DNA from: Colivicinus sp022776215 | GTDB taxonomy: Bacteria; Bacillota_I; Bacilli_A; Erysipelotrichales; Erysipelotrichaceae | Assembly: GCA_022776215.1 (NCBI GenBank) | Contig: JALFIR010000040.1 | Span: forward strand, 1-13,405 | Direction: 5' to 3' | DNA: 13,405 nucleotides | Part shown: positions 5,681-11,979 of the stretch, piece by piece | How the letters are laid out: every line of letters begins with the position of its first letter | Numbering within the stretch: position 1 is the first letter of the stretch | Translations under genes and position numbers: made by a program | The notes under the pieces: model-generated | Databases searched by the model: none | Told to the model about the DNA's origin: nothing | What the model saw: the letters and a program-made list of their open reading frames with translations, nothing else

Positions 5681-7342
5681 ATGAATATTTCACCACTTCA
5701 AAAATTTAGACTAGAATATAGTCCAAAGTTACCAGGTATGTTAAGACATGGTATCAATGAAATTTGTGTAAAAGAGGGAGAAGAAACTTGTTCAGTAGCT
5801 GACCAAGAAAAGATTAAGACTTTATTCCCTAATACTTATGGTAAGAAGGAAATCACTTTCGAAAAGGGTGCTAATACTAGTGTTGCTAAGAAGCAAGTTG
5901 TAGGTGTTATCTTATCAGGCGGTCAAGCACCTGGTGGTCACAACGTTGTTTGTGGTTTATATGATGCTTTAAAGGCTACTAATGCTGAAAATGAATTATA
6001 TGGTTTCAAGAATGGTCCAAGTGGCTTAATTGATGACGATTATTTAGTATTTGATGTTGAATACATCAACCAATTCAGAAACACTGGTGGTTTCGATATC
6101 ATCGGTTCTGGTAGAACTAAGTTAGAAACTGAGGAACAATTCAAGGTTGCTGCTGAAGTTTGTAAGAAACACGGTATCACTGCTATCGTTATTATCGGTG
6201 GTGATGATTCAAACACTAATGCTGCTGTTTTAGCTGAATACTTTGCAGCTCATGAAACAGGCGTTCAAGTTATCGGTTGTCCAAAGACTATCGATGGTGA
6301 CTTAAAGAACGAAGATATCGAATGTTCTTTCGGTTTCGATACTGCTACTAAGACTTATTCTGAATTAATTGGTAATATCGAAAGAGATGCTAATAGTGCT
6401 AAGAAGTACTGGCATTTCATTAAGGTTATGGGTAGAAGTGCATCTCATGTAGCTCTTGAATGCGCTTTAGAAACTCAACCTAACGTTTGTTTAATTTCTG
6501 AAGAAGTTGCTGCTAAGAAGATGTCTTTATCTTCAATCGCTGACTATATTGCAGATTCTGTAAATGTTCGTGCTAACAATGGTATGAACTTCGGTGTTGT
6601 TATTATCCCTGAAGGTGTTGTTGAATTTGTTCCTGAATTCTCTGCATTAATCAAGGAAATCAACGAATTATTAGCTGGCGAAAAGGCTGAAGCTTTCAAC
6701 GCATTAAATTCTTGGAAAGAAAAGTATGCTTTCATTGAAAATGGTCTAAGTGCTGATGCAATGAATGTATTTAAGATTCTTCCTGAAAACATCCAACAAC
6801 AATTATTCTTAGAAAGAGACCCACATGGTAACGTTCAAGTTTCATTAATTGAATCTGAAAAGTTATTTTCAGCTCTTGTTAAGGCTAAATTAGATGAAAG
6901 AAAGGCTGCTGGAACTTACAAGGGTAAGTACAGTCCTCTTCATCACTTCTTCGGTTATGAAGGTAGATGTGCATTCCCTTCTAACTTCGATGCTGACTAC
7001 TGCTATTCTTTAGGTTATAACGCATTCATGTTAATCCAATATGGATATAACGGTTACTTATCAAAGGTTTCTAACTTATCTAAACCTGCTGAAGAATGGG
7101 TAGCTGGTGGTATGCCTATCACTAAGATGATGAACATGGAAAGAAGACACGGTGAAGATAAGCCTGTTATTAAGAAGGCTCTAGTTGAACTTGAAGGCAA
7201 ACCATTCAAGTACTTCGAAGCACATAGAGACGCTTGGGCTAAGGAAACTGCTTATACTTATCCAGGTGCTATTCAATACTATGGTCCAACAGAAGTTTGT
7301 GATTTAACTACTAGAACATTAGCTCTAGAAAAGGGTGAATAA
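5681..7342 (+). CDS. pfp: Pyrophosphate-dependent 6-phosphofructokinase (long form)
   Basis: A 553-residue cytosolic enzyme interconverting fructose 6-phosphate + PPi and fructose 1,6-bisphosphate + Pi. Motifs: VILSGGQAPGGHNVV (76-90), GGDDSNTNAA (173-182), PKTIDGDLK (201-209) and KVMGRSASH (248-256). The second Asp of GGDD and the Lys of PKTIDGD replace the glycines of ATP-dependent enzymes and mark PPi use. Length places it with the plant-beta/spirochaete long clade, well above the ~320 residues of E. coli PfkA. AAAGGAG at 5664-5670 serves the ATG at 5681. Codon use is strongly biased (AAG, GGT, TTA, GAA), suggesting high expression. It follows prmC after 43 bp with only a weak promoter-like TAAAAT (5644-5649), and ends at its own terminator. 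Confidence 0.95.
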   Translation: MNISPLQKFRLEYSPKLPGMLRHGINEICVKEGEETCSVADQEKIKTLFPNTYGKKEITFEKGANTSVAKKQVVGVILSGGQAPGGHNVVCGLYDALKATNAENELYGFKNGPSGLIDDDYLVFDVEYINQFRNTGGFDIIGSGRTKLETEEQFKVAAEVCKKHGITAIVIIGGDDSNTNAAVLAEYFAAHETGVQVIGCPKTIDGDLKNEDIECSFGFDTATKTYSELIGNIERDANSAKKYWHFIKVMGRSASHVALECALETQPNVCLISEEVAAKKMSLSSIADYIADSVNVRANNGMNFGVVIIPEGVVEFVPEFSALIKEINELLAGEKAEAFNALNSWKEKYAFIENGLSADAMNVFKILPENIQQQLFLERDPHGNVQVSLIESEKLFSALVKAKLDERKAAGTYKGKYSPLHHFFGYEGRCAFPSNFDADYCYSLGYNAFMLIQYGYNGYLSKVSNLSKPAEEWVAGGMPITKMMNMERRHGEDKPVIKKALVELEGKPFKYFEAHRDAWAKETAYTYPGAIQYYGPTEVCDLTTRTLALEKGE

Positions 7343-7351
7343 TTAAACTTT

Positions 7352-7379
7352 AAAACTCAAGGTAAAACTTGAGTTTTAT
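7352..7379 (+). terminator. Intrinsic terminator of pfp
   Basis: AAAACTCAAG (7352-7361), loop GTAAAA, CTTGAGTTTT (7368-7377): a perfect 10-bp stem whose 3' arm ends in T4 followed by ATT, 9 nt after the stop. Confidence 0.88.
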
Positions 7380-7459
7380 TATACCCACTTATCTACTTTT
7401 CCACGTGGATAATGGCAAAAACTTGGGAATAATATGGGAATAATTAATACAATTAATGA

Positions 7460-7673
7460 GCTAATATATAGATGTACAAGCCGAAAACCAAGGCGATTGA
7501 TTGTACAAAGTAGGCTATGGACTCGCCAATCTTATAAGCTTGTGGAGATTACCAAATCTATGAAGAAAGAAGTTTATGCTCTTTAGCATATAACAGTCCA
7601 CGGTGCGATGGAGGAGAATACTCCCAATCAACTAAAACTAGGTGTTCTTTAACTAGAATGCTTAGTTTCTTTT
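7460..7673 (+). ncRNA. Candidate structured non-coding RNA 1
   Basis: No ORF lies here, yet the plus strand is dense in local helices and ends in a strong terminator. Helices seen: TGTACAA/TTGTACA (7473-7479 with 7501-7507) around a GCC/GGC mini-stem; TGGACT/AGTCCA (7518-7523 with 7595-7600) enclosing AGATT-ACCA-AATCT (7546-7559) and TATGCT-CTTT-AGCATA (7575-7590); and GGAG-AATA-CTCC (7613-7624). TTGATTG (7497-7503) can alternatively pair with CAATCAA (7625-7631), competing with the first helix. The 5' end is uncertain: TACAAT at 7448-7453 is a possible -10. About 200 nt is in the 6S RNA size range, but I cannot match it to 6S, SRP, RNase P, tmRNA or a known riboswitch, and no gene follows it on this strand. 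Confidence 0.5.
7635..7673 (+). terminator. Terminator of candidate RNA 1
   Basis: A 14-bp stem with three G-U pairs: AAACTAGGTGTTCT (7635-7648), loop TTAACT, AGAATGCTTAGTTT (7655-7668), followed by CTTTT. The G-U pairs become mismatches on the other strand, which supports plus-strand transcription. Confidence 0.7.
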
Positions 7674-7682
7674 ATATTTATT

Positions 7683-7708
7683 AAAAAAACATCCATGGTG
7701 AGGATGTT
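7683..7708 (-). terminator. Terminator of tRNA-Thr
   Basis: On the minus strand AACATCC (complement of 7702-7708), loop TCACCAT, GGATGTT (complement of 7688-7694), then an unbroken T7 (complement of 7683-7689). It begins 15 nt after the tRNA CCA end. The hairpin is complementary to the tRNA anticodon arm at 16 of 17 positions. Confidence 0.88.
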
Positions 7709-7723
7709 CCCGTTAGTTTTTGA

Positions 7724-7797
7724 TGGTGCCGACACCGTGGATTGAACACGGGATTCATCCTTACCATGGATGCGTATTACCACTATACTATGTCGGC
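7724..7797 (-). tRNA. tRNA-Thr(GGU)
   Basis: Complete cloverleaf on the minus strand. Acceptor GCCGACA/TGTCGGC (7791-7797 with 7728-7734); D arm GTAT-AGTGGTA-ATAC (7774-7788); anticodon arm CATCC-ATGGTAA-GGATG (7756-7772) with anticodon GGT at 7763-7765, reading ACC/ACU threonine codons; 4-nt variable region; T arm CCGTG-TTCAATC-CACGG (7735-7751); discriminator A at 7727 and an encoded CCA (7724-7726). All stems are Watson-Crick. A TATAAT on the minus strand (complement of 7808-7813) is a likely -10, placing +1 a few bases before the tRNA. Confidence 0.97.
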
Positions 7798-7807
7798 CTG
7801 TCACTTA

Positions 7808-7813
7808 ATTATA
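7808..7813 (-). promoter_or_regulatory. Probable -10 box of the tRNA-Thr promoter
   Basis: TATAAT on the minus strand, about 11 nt upstream of the mature tRNA 5' end. No convincing -35 at the standard distance; the area upstream is almost pure A+T, which could act as an UP-like element. Direct repeats of AATTATGT (7821-7828, 7831-7838) lie just upstream. Confidence 0.5.
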
Positions 7814-7910
7814 ATATATAAATTATGTGTAATTATGTTATTTTAGGAATTTTTCAAAAATTTCACACAAATTTCATATACAATATTCAAAAAATAGTAT
7901 ATTCTATATT

Positions 7911-8102
7911 CAGGGAATAGCCAGGCGCATAAGTACACCCTATAAATTTAGTGCCTGTAAATATAAGTGTCTATATTGATTATCCCTTTAATACCTAGTT
8001 GCTTGCATATTTAAACTAGTAGTAGACAATTACCCGTAAATTATATTTAGTAGCTATTCCCGCCCGTTAAACATTAGAAAAGATAGCATTTGCTATCTTT
8101 TT
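7911..8102 (+). ncRNA. Candidate structured non-coding RNA 2 (three-way junction)
   Basis: No ORF, but a coherent nested fold on the plus strand. Closing helix P1 GGGAATAGC/GCTATTCCC (7913-7921 with 8053-8061, 9 bp). Directly inside, P2 CAGGCGC/GTGCCTG (7922-7928 with 7951-7957). Stacked next to it, P3 TAAATATAA/TTATATTTA (7958-7966 with 8041-8049), continuing into P4 TGTCTA/TAGACA (7968-7973 with 8023-8028) and P5 CTAGTT/AACTAG (7995-8000 with 8014-8019). The P2 G-U pair favours the plus strand. A terminator follows 16 nt after P1. TATATT at 7898-7903 (or 7905-7910) is a possible -10. No gene follows on this strand, so a free-standing RNA and not a riboswitch is suggested. I recognise no known family. 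Confidence 0.6.
8078..8102. terminator. Bidirectional terminator between candidate RNA 2 and the aminotransferase gene
   Basis: AAAAGATAGC (8078-8087), ATTT, GCTATCTTTT (8092-8101) plus one more T: a perfect 10-bp stem with T runs in both directions. It ends candidate RNA 2 on the plus strand and the riboflavin kinase-Lrp-aminotransferase operon on the minus strand. The aminotransferase stop codon (complement of 8093-8095) lies inside the stem. Confidence 0.85.
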
Positions 8103-9253
8103 AAGTTATTCACAAATTCTTCAATTCTATTAAGTGCTTCCTTAAGATCTTCAAGCTTAGAAGCATAAGAAATACGAATATTATAGACACTATTTTCACC
8201 AAATGCGGTACCAGGTACTACCGCAACTTGTTTCTCTTTAATCAATTTGATAGAGAAATCGTGTCCATTTAAACCAGTAGAAGAAACATTAGGGAAACAA
8301 TAGAAGGCGCCCTTTGGTTTAGCACACTTAAGACCCATTTCATTAAGTCTAGCTACAACATAGTTTCTCCTTCTTTCAAATTCTAATTTCATTCTTTCGA
8401 TATCTTTATCACTACCCCTAATAGCCTCAATACCACCATATTGGACAAAAGTTGTAGGTCCCATGATCGAATAATCACGGATGCTCTTGATACAATCAAT
8501 GATTTCCTTATTGCCACACATATAACCCAAACGCCAGCCAGTCATCGCAAAGGCTTTAGAGAAGCCTGATATTAATAAGACTTGATCTCTTATTTCAGGA
8601 TAAGAGGCAATTGAATAATGTTTCTCATCATAACAAAGTTCCGCATAGATTTCATCAGAAAAGACCATGATATTCTTTTCCTTGATAATAGGAACAATCT
8701 TATCCAAATCTTCCTTTGTCATAACACCACCAGTAGGGTTACTAGGGAAATTCATAAGAAGAACCTTAGTCTTTGGTGTAATAGCCTTCAATAAATCTTC
8801 AGCTGTTAATTTAAAATCGTTCTCTTCCTTTAATTCAACACACTTAACCACGCCACCACTCATAGTAACCAAAGGTTCATAGGCAACATAAGCGGGCTTT
8901 AAGATAATTACCTCATCCCCATCATTTAGAATACATCTAAAGGCGATATCAACAGCCTCACTAGCACCCAATGTTACGACAATTTCATCGCTACTATATT
9001 CAAGTTCAAATCTTCTATTTAAATAATTAGAAATTTCTTCTCTTAATGTCAACAAACCACTAGAAACAGTATAGTGAGTCTTATTATTCTTAAGGGCATA
9101 AATAGCCTCTTCTCTAATATGCCAAGGTGTATCAAAATCTGGCTCACCAATAGATAAAGGAATGATACCTTTTTGACTAGCACATAATTCCTGTAGCTCA
9201 CCAATCGAACTAGCTGGAATCGATCTTACTTTATTATTTATAAATTGGTTCAT
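8093..9253 (-). CDS. PLP-dependent class I/II aminotransferase (AlaT-like)
   Basis: A 386-residue cytosolic fold-type I transaminase. Visible: LSIGEPDFDTP (33-43), the Y61-TVSSG-x-LTLR region, LGASEA (95-100) at the PLP phosphate, N172 in FPSNPTGG, D200 and Y203 in FSDEIYAEL, the PLP lysine K233 in SGFSKAFAMTGWRLGY with R241, and the substrate-carboxylate arginine in NIRISYA near the C-terminus. Bacillus places a similar enzyme (AlaT, alanine transaminase) next to an Lrp-type regulator (AlaR), and the same pairing is seen here, so alanine or a related amino acid is a fair guess; aspartate or diaminopimelate transaminases look alike. Its ATG overlaps the Lrp stop by 4 bp. Confidence 0.93.
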   Translation of the reverse strand: MNQFINNKVRSIPASSIGELQELCASQKGIIPLSIGEPDFDTPWHIREEAIYALKNNKTHYTVSSGLLTLREEISNYLNRRFELEYSSDEIVVTLGASEAVDIAFRCILNDGDEVIILKPAYVAYEPLVTMSGGVVKCVELKEENDFKLTAEDLLKAITPKTKVLLMNFPSNPTGGVMTKEDLDKIVPIIKEKNIMVFSDEIYAELCYDEKHYSIASYPEIRDQVLLISGFSKAFAMTGWRLGYMCGNKEIIDCIKSIRDYSIMGPTTFVQYGGIEAIRGSDKDIERMKLEFERRRNYVVARLNEMGLKCAKPKGAFYCFPNVSSTGLNGHDFSIKLIKEKQVAVVPGTAFGENSVYNIRISYASKLEDLKEALNRIEEFVNNLKR

Positions 9254-9738
9254 AGTGTTACCATCAAACGATCATCTTTTTTAGCTTCACCATCAAGGAC
9301 AACACCCTCAACCTTATACTTAGATAAGATGAAATAAGTCTCAGTTCTAGTTACACCATCAATAGGTGATAAGTGGTGAGCCACAAAACTTGCTACTTCC
9401 TTCATAGTCTTACCATTAATAATAACGATAAACTCAGACTTACCTGACATAAGATACATTGTAGACACTTCGTCAAAAGAGTATATTTCTTTGGCAATAT
9501 CATCATAACCAGATTCTCTTCTAGGAGTACAACCGACTTCAATTACAGCAGTAACCTCCTCACCATTAGTCTTATCATAATTGATAATTGTATGATAACC
9601 ACAAATTACTTTTCTTTTCTCTAAATCCTTAATAGTCGCTCTTAAAGTTTCTACATCAGTATCTAGTTCCTTAGCTAAATCATTTAAATCAAATCTCGCA
9701 TCATTCTCGATAGCCTTTAATAGTTTTTCCTCATTCAT
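9250..9738 (-). CDS. Lrp/AsnC-family transcriptional regulator
   Basis: A 162-residue regulator. Residues 1-55 form the helix-turn-helix (DARFDLNDLAKELDTDVETLRATI, with KRKVICGYHTIINY following), and about 60-140 form the RAM/AsnC ligand-binding and oligomerisation domain (VTAVIEVGCTPR, MYLMSGKSEFIVII, GVTRTETYFIL). Such proteins bind amino acids and control their metabolism. Here the coupled aminotransferase downstream suggests alanine or a similar ligand, as for AlaR of Bacillus. It overlaps both neighbours by 4 bp (ATGA), so the three proteins are made together. Operator sites are not evident. Confidence 0.93.
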   Translation of the reverse strand: MNEEKLLKAIENDARFDLNDLAKELDTDVETLRATIKDLEKRKVICGYHTIINYDKTNGEEVTAVIEVGCTPRRESGYDDIAKEIYSFDEVSTMYLMSGKSEFIVIINGKTMKEVASFVAHHLSPIDGVTRTETYFILSKYKVEGVVLDGEAKKDDRLMVTL

Positions 9739-10097
9739 TTTAAAATCTCCTTTGTACGTAATATATCTTTATCAACTTGTGCCTTAACCTCATCTAATGA
9801 ATTAAACTTATGGATATCCCTTAATAGTTCCACTAATTCAATAGTAATAGTCAAACCATAAATATCTCTATCAAAGTCAATAATATTAACTTCTACCGTC
9901 TTAGAATTATCTACCGTTGGTCTACTTCCTACATTACAAACACCTAAGTATCTTTCATCATTTATATAAACATAACAGGCATAGACACCGAATTCGATAT
10001 CTTCACGTAAATCTTTAATATCTAGATTAGCAGTTGGCATGCCTACTTTCTTGCCATTACCTAATCCGTGTATAACATCTCCTTCAATTTTGAACAT
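9735..10097 (-). CDS. Stand-alone riboflavin kinase (flavokinase)
   Basis: A 120-residue protein equal to the C-terminal kinase domain of bifunctional RibF, without the FAD synthetase half. It should convert riboflavin + ATP to FMN. Motifs: GLGNGKKVGMPTANL (11-25), where PTAN binds Mg-ATP; FGVYACYVYI (36-45); CNVGSRPT (54-61); E69 in KTVEVNIIDFDRDIYG as catalytic base; LLRD and KFNSLDEVKAQVDKD at the end. The domain is complete, so this is not a broken ribF. It is first in an operon with an Lrp regulator and an aminotransferase, an unusual place for a flavin gene. No Shine-Dalgarno precedes the ATG; TAAAAT lies 6 nt before it, suggesting a leaderless mRNA. It may instead be regulatory, as RibR is in Bacillus. 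Confidence 0.88.
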   Translation of the reverse strand: MFKIEGDVIHGLGNGKKVGMPTANLDIKDLREDIEFGVYACYVYINDERYLGVCNVGSRPTVDNSKTVEVNIIDFDRDIYGLTITIELVELLRDIHKFNSLDEVKAQVDKDILRTKEILK

Positions 10098-10103
10098 ATT
10101 TCT

Positions 10104-10109
10104 ATTTTA
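10104..10109 (-). promoter_or_regulatory. Probable -10 box of the riboflavin kinase-Lrp-aminotransferase operon
   Basis: TAAAAT on the minus strand, separated by 6 nt from the ATG, so +1 would fall on the start codon. The -35 region is weak (TTCATA with a 19-bp spacer). The Pho-box-like array at 10139-10190 begins only 30 bp upstream, so PhoP could touch this promoter too. Confidence 0.45.
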
Positions 10110-10138
10110 GAATAAACTTTGTGAAAAATATGAAAGTT

Positions 10139-10190
10139 TTTACTATATCTTTACAGTAAATGTAACATTTTCTTTACAAGACGGTTTTAA
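10139..10190 (+). promoter_or_regulatory. Phased TTTACA repeats, predicted PhoP/PhoB binding array for pst
   Basis: Similar hexamers recur at about 11 bp: TTTACT (10139), TTTACA (10150), GTAACA (10162), TTTACA (10173) and TTTTAA (10185). PhoP of Bacillus binds TTAACA-like direct repeats with an 11-bp period upstream of pstS, so the layout fits phosphate-starvation activation. The last good repeat could replace a -35; no consensus -10 is clear between it and the pstS RBS (TAATAA at 10193-10198 is the nearest). Confidence 0.6.
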
Positions 10191-10227
10191 AGTAATAACT
10201 GTAGGGAAACCTATGGAGGATAAAGAA

Positions 10228-11076
10228 ATGAAAAAAATTATTAAATTATGCTTAGCATTACTTGTAATGATGAGCTTGGTTGCTTGCTCTGGAAAGACAA
10301 GTACAGATGATGAAAATGTAAATGGTGGTTCAACCACAACTGAAACCAAGACAGTATCAACTGATGGATCTACATCAATGGAAAAAGTAATTGGTGCCCT
10401 AGGTGAATCATTTATGGCCAACAATGAAGGTGTTAACTTCACCTACAACCCAACAGGATCAGGAAGTGGTATCACTGCAGTAAGCGAAGGAAGATGTGAT
10501 ATCGGCCTATCTTCAAGAGCATTAAAAGATGAAGAAAAGGCTAATGGTCTTGTTGAAACAGTATTGGCATATGATGGTATCGCTATTATTGTAAACAACG
10601 ATAACCCTGTCACAAACATCTCACTTGAAGACTTAACAAAGGTTTATACTGGTGAGATTACAAACTGGAAAGATCTTGGTGGTAATGACGGGGAAATCGT
10701 CTTGATCGGTAGAGAAGCTGGTAGTGGAACTCGCGATGGTTTTGAAACAATCACTAACACTAAGGATTTATGTAAGTATCGTCAAGAATTAACAAGTACT
10801 GGTGATGTTATTACTACAGTATCTACAAACCCAGACGCAATCGGTTATGCTTCTCTAGCTTCTGTTAAAGACAGCGTAAAAGCTTTAACTGTTGATGGTG
10901 TAACTGCTACTGAAGCTACTATTAAAGATGGCTCATACCCAATCCAAAGACCATTTGTATTAGTTACTAAAGATGGTGTCACATTAAGTGAAACTGCCCA
11001 AAGCTTCTACGACTATGCAACAAGTGCTGATGTAAGTGAAATAATTACTGCAGCAGGTTGTGTTCCTGTTAAATAG
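10228..11076 (+). CDS. pstS: Phosphate ABC transporter substrate-binding lipoprotein
   Basis: A 282-residue high-affinity phosphate receptor. The start is placed at the ATG at 10228: TGGAGGA (10214-10220) is its ribosome binding site, while the in-frame ATG five codons upstream (10213) lies in that site. The signal MKKIIKLCLALLVMMSLVAC gives a lipoprotein anchored at C20, followed by a Ser/Thr/Asn-rich linker (21-42). Phosphate-binding motifs are STDGSTS (44-50), TGSGSG (76-81), GLSSRALK (93-100) and REAGSGTRDGF (162-172). First gene of the pst operon, behind the Pho-box-like array; a hairpin separates it from pstC and may make it the most abundant product. Confidence 0.96.
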   Translation: MKKIIKLCLALLVMMSLVACSGKTSTDDENVNGGSTTTETKTVSTDGSTSMEKVIGALGESFMANNEGVNFTYNPTGSGSGITAVSEGRCDIGLSSRALKDEEKANGLVETVLAYDGIAIIVNNDNPVTNISLEDLTKVYTGEITNWKDLGGNDGEIVLIGREAGSGTRDGFETITNTKDLCKYRQELTSTGDVITTVSTNPDAIGYASLASVKDSVKALTVDGVTATEATIKDGSYPIQRPFVLVTKDGVTLSETAQSFYDYATSADVSEIITAAGCVPVK

Positions 11077-11082
11077 TTAGGT

Positions 11083-11107
11083 AATAGGGGGCTATTGCCC
11101 CCTTATT
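11083..11107 (+). promoter_or_regulatory. pstS-pstC intergenic hairpin (attenuator or mRNA stabiliser)
   Basis: AATA-GGGGGC (from 11083), loop TATT (11093-11096), GCCCCC-TTATT: a GC-rich 6-bp core extended by A-T pairs with one bulge. Only two T follow the GC core, so termination would be partial at most. Such stems behind the first gene of a transporter operon usually protect the receptor mRNA or limit read-through. Confidence 0.6.
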
Positions 11108-11114
11108 AATTATT

Positions 11115-11978
11115 ATGAAGACAAAAAGAGTTATGGAAAGCGTGATACACGCAATATTCTTAATTCTTGGACTAATCACAGTTGCCTGTGTCCTACTTAT
11201 TTCTATCTACCTAATAGTAGCTGGTATCCCAGCCATCTCTAAGATAGGAATTGTAAAGTTCTTATTCGGGACAAAGTGGGCACCAACTTATGCTAGTCCA
11301 GAATATGGAATCCTACCATTTATTCTAACAAGTATCTATGGTACTTGCGGAGCTATCGTGATAGGTGTTCCTGTTGGCTTCTTTTGCGCCATATACTTAT
11401 CCAAAGTTGCAGACAAGAAAGTTAAGAATATTGTGGAACATGCCATCAGCATGTTAGCTGGTATCCCCTCAGTTGTTTATGGTTTAGTAGGTATGTTAAT
11501 ACTAGTACCAGGCATTAGAAACATATTTAATGTACCAGATGGATCAAGTCTATTAGCCGCAATGATAGTTTTAGCTATCATGATCCTTCCATCAATCATC
11601 AAAGTAAGCATCACATCCCTTGATGCCGTACCAAAAGAATATGAAGATGCCTCTTTAGCTTTAGGTGCCAATGAAATTGAAACCTACTTTAGAGTAAGTG
11701 TAACAGCCGCCAAAAGTGGCATTATCACATCAATTGTCTTAGGTGTAGGTAGGGCCATAGGCGAGGCAATGGCTGTTATGATGGTCAGTGGCAATGTGCC
11801 TAATATGCCTAAATTATTTGAATCAGTTCGTTTTTTGACAACAGCAGTAGCTAGTGAAATGTCTTATGCCTCAGGCTTACAAAGACAAGCATTATTCTCA
11901 ATCGCCCTAGTTCTTTTTGTGTTCATAATGTTGATAAATGCTTGTTTAAATTTGTTCTTAAATAAGGAAGCTAAGTAG
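11115..11978 (+). CDS. pstC: Phosphate ABC transporter permease PstC
   Basis: A 287-residue membrane protein with about six hydrophobic segments (roughly 13-37, 65-93, 112-133, 147-165, 203-225, 263-281). The permease loop that contacts the ATPase is EDASLALGANEIETYFRV (177-194), and the Pst-specific stretches SMLAGIPSVVYGLVGM (112-127) and VGRAIGEAMAVMMVSGN (211-227) are present. It pairs with PstA to form the phosphate channel. The annotated ATG (11115) has no Shine-Dalgarno within reach, since the only G-rich run is buried in the hairpin at 11087-11091; a second ATG at 11133 has a weak AAAGAG, so the start is uncertain by six codons. Confidence 0.94.
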   Translation: MKTKRVMESVIHAIFLILGLITVACVLLISIYLIVAGIPAISKIGIVKFLFGTKWAPTYASPEYGILPFILTSIYGTCGAIVIGVPVGFFCAIYLSKVADKKVKNIVEHAISMLAGIPSVVYGLVGMLILVPGIRNIFNVPDGSSLLAAMIVLAIMILPSIIKVSITSLDAVPKEYEDASLALGANEIETYFRVSVTAAKSGIITSIVLGVGRAIGEAMAVMMVSGNVPNMPKLFESVRFLTTAVASEMSYASGLQRQALFSIALVLFVFIMLINACLNLFLNKEAK

Positions 11979-11979
11979 T

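Noticed and set aside
7389..7412. Two DnaA-box-like words in opposite orientation (TTATCTAC and GTGGATAA).
   Set aside because: Only two imperfect sites, no dnaA/dnaN neighbours or AT-rich unwinding cluster of an origin; they also pair as a simple stem behind the pfp terminator.
7684..7772. A T-box-like regulatory element using the ACC in the terminator loop.
   Set aside because: There is no AGGGUGGNACCGCG antiterminator region or downstream synthetase/transport gene; the hairpin directly follows the tRNA as its terminator.
7913..8061. A riboswitch controlling the aminotransferase operon.
   Set aside because: That operon is on the other strand and this region is downstream of its terminator.
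10213..10227. Upstream in-frame ATG as the start of pstS.
   Set aside because: That ATG lies in the ribosome binding site TGGAGGA; starting at 10228 gives a standard lipoprotein signal with correct spacing.
10143..10442. Minus-strand open frame opposite the pstS promoter and start.
   Set aside because: It is antisense to the Pho-box array and the pstS signal region, has no RBS and no recognisable protein features; other antisense frames (for example in tdk, prmC, pfp and pstC) were dropped for the same reason.
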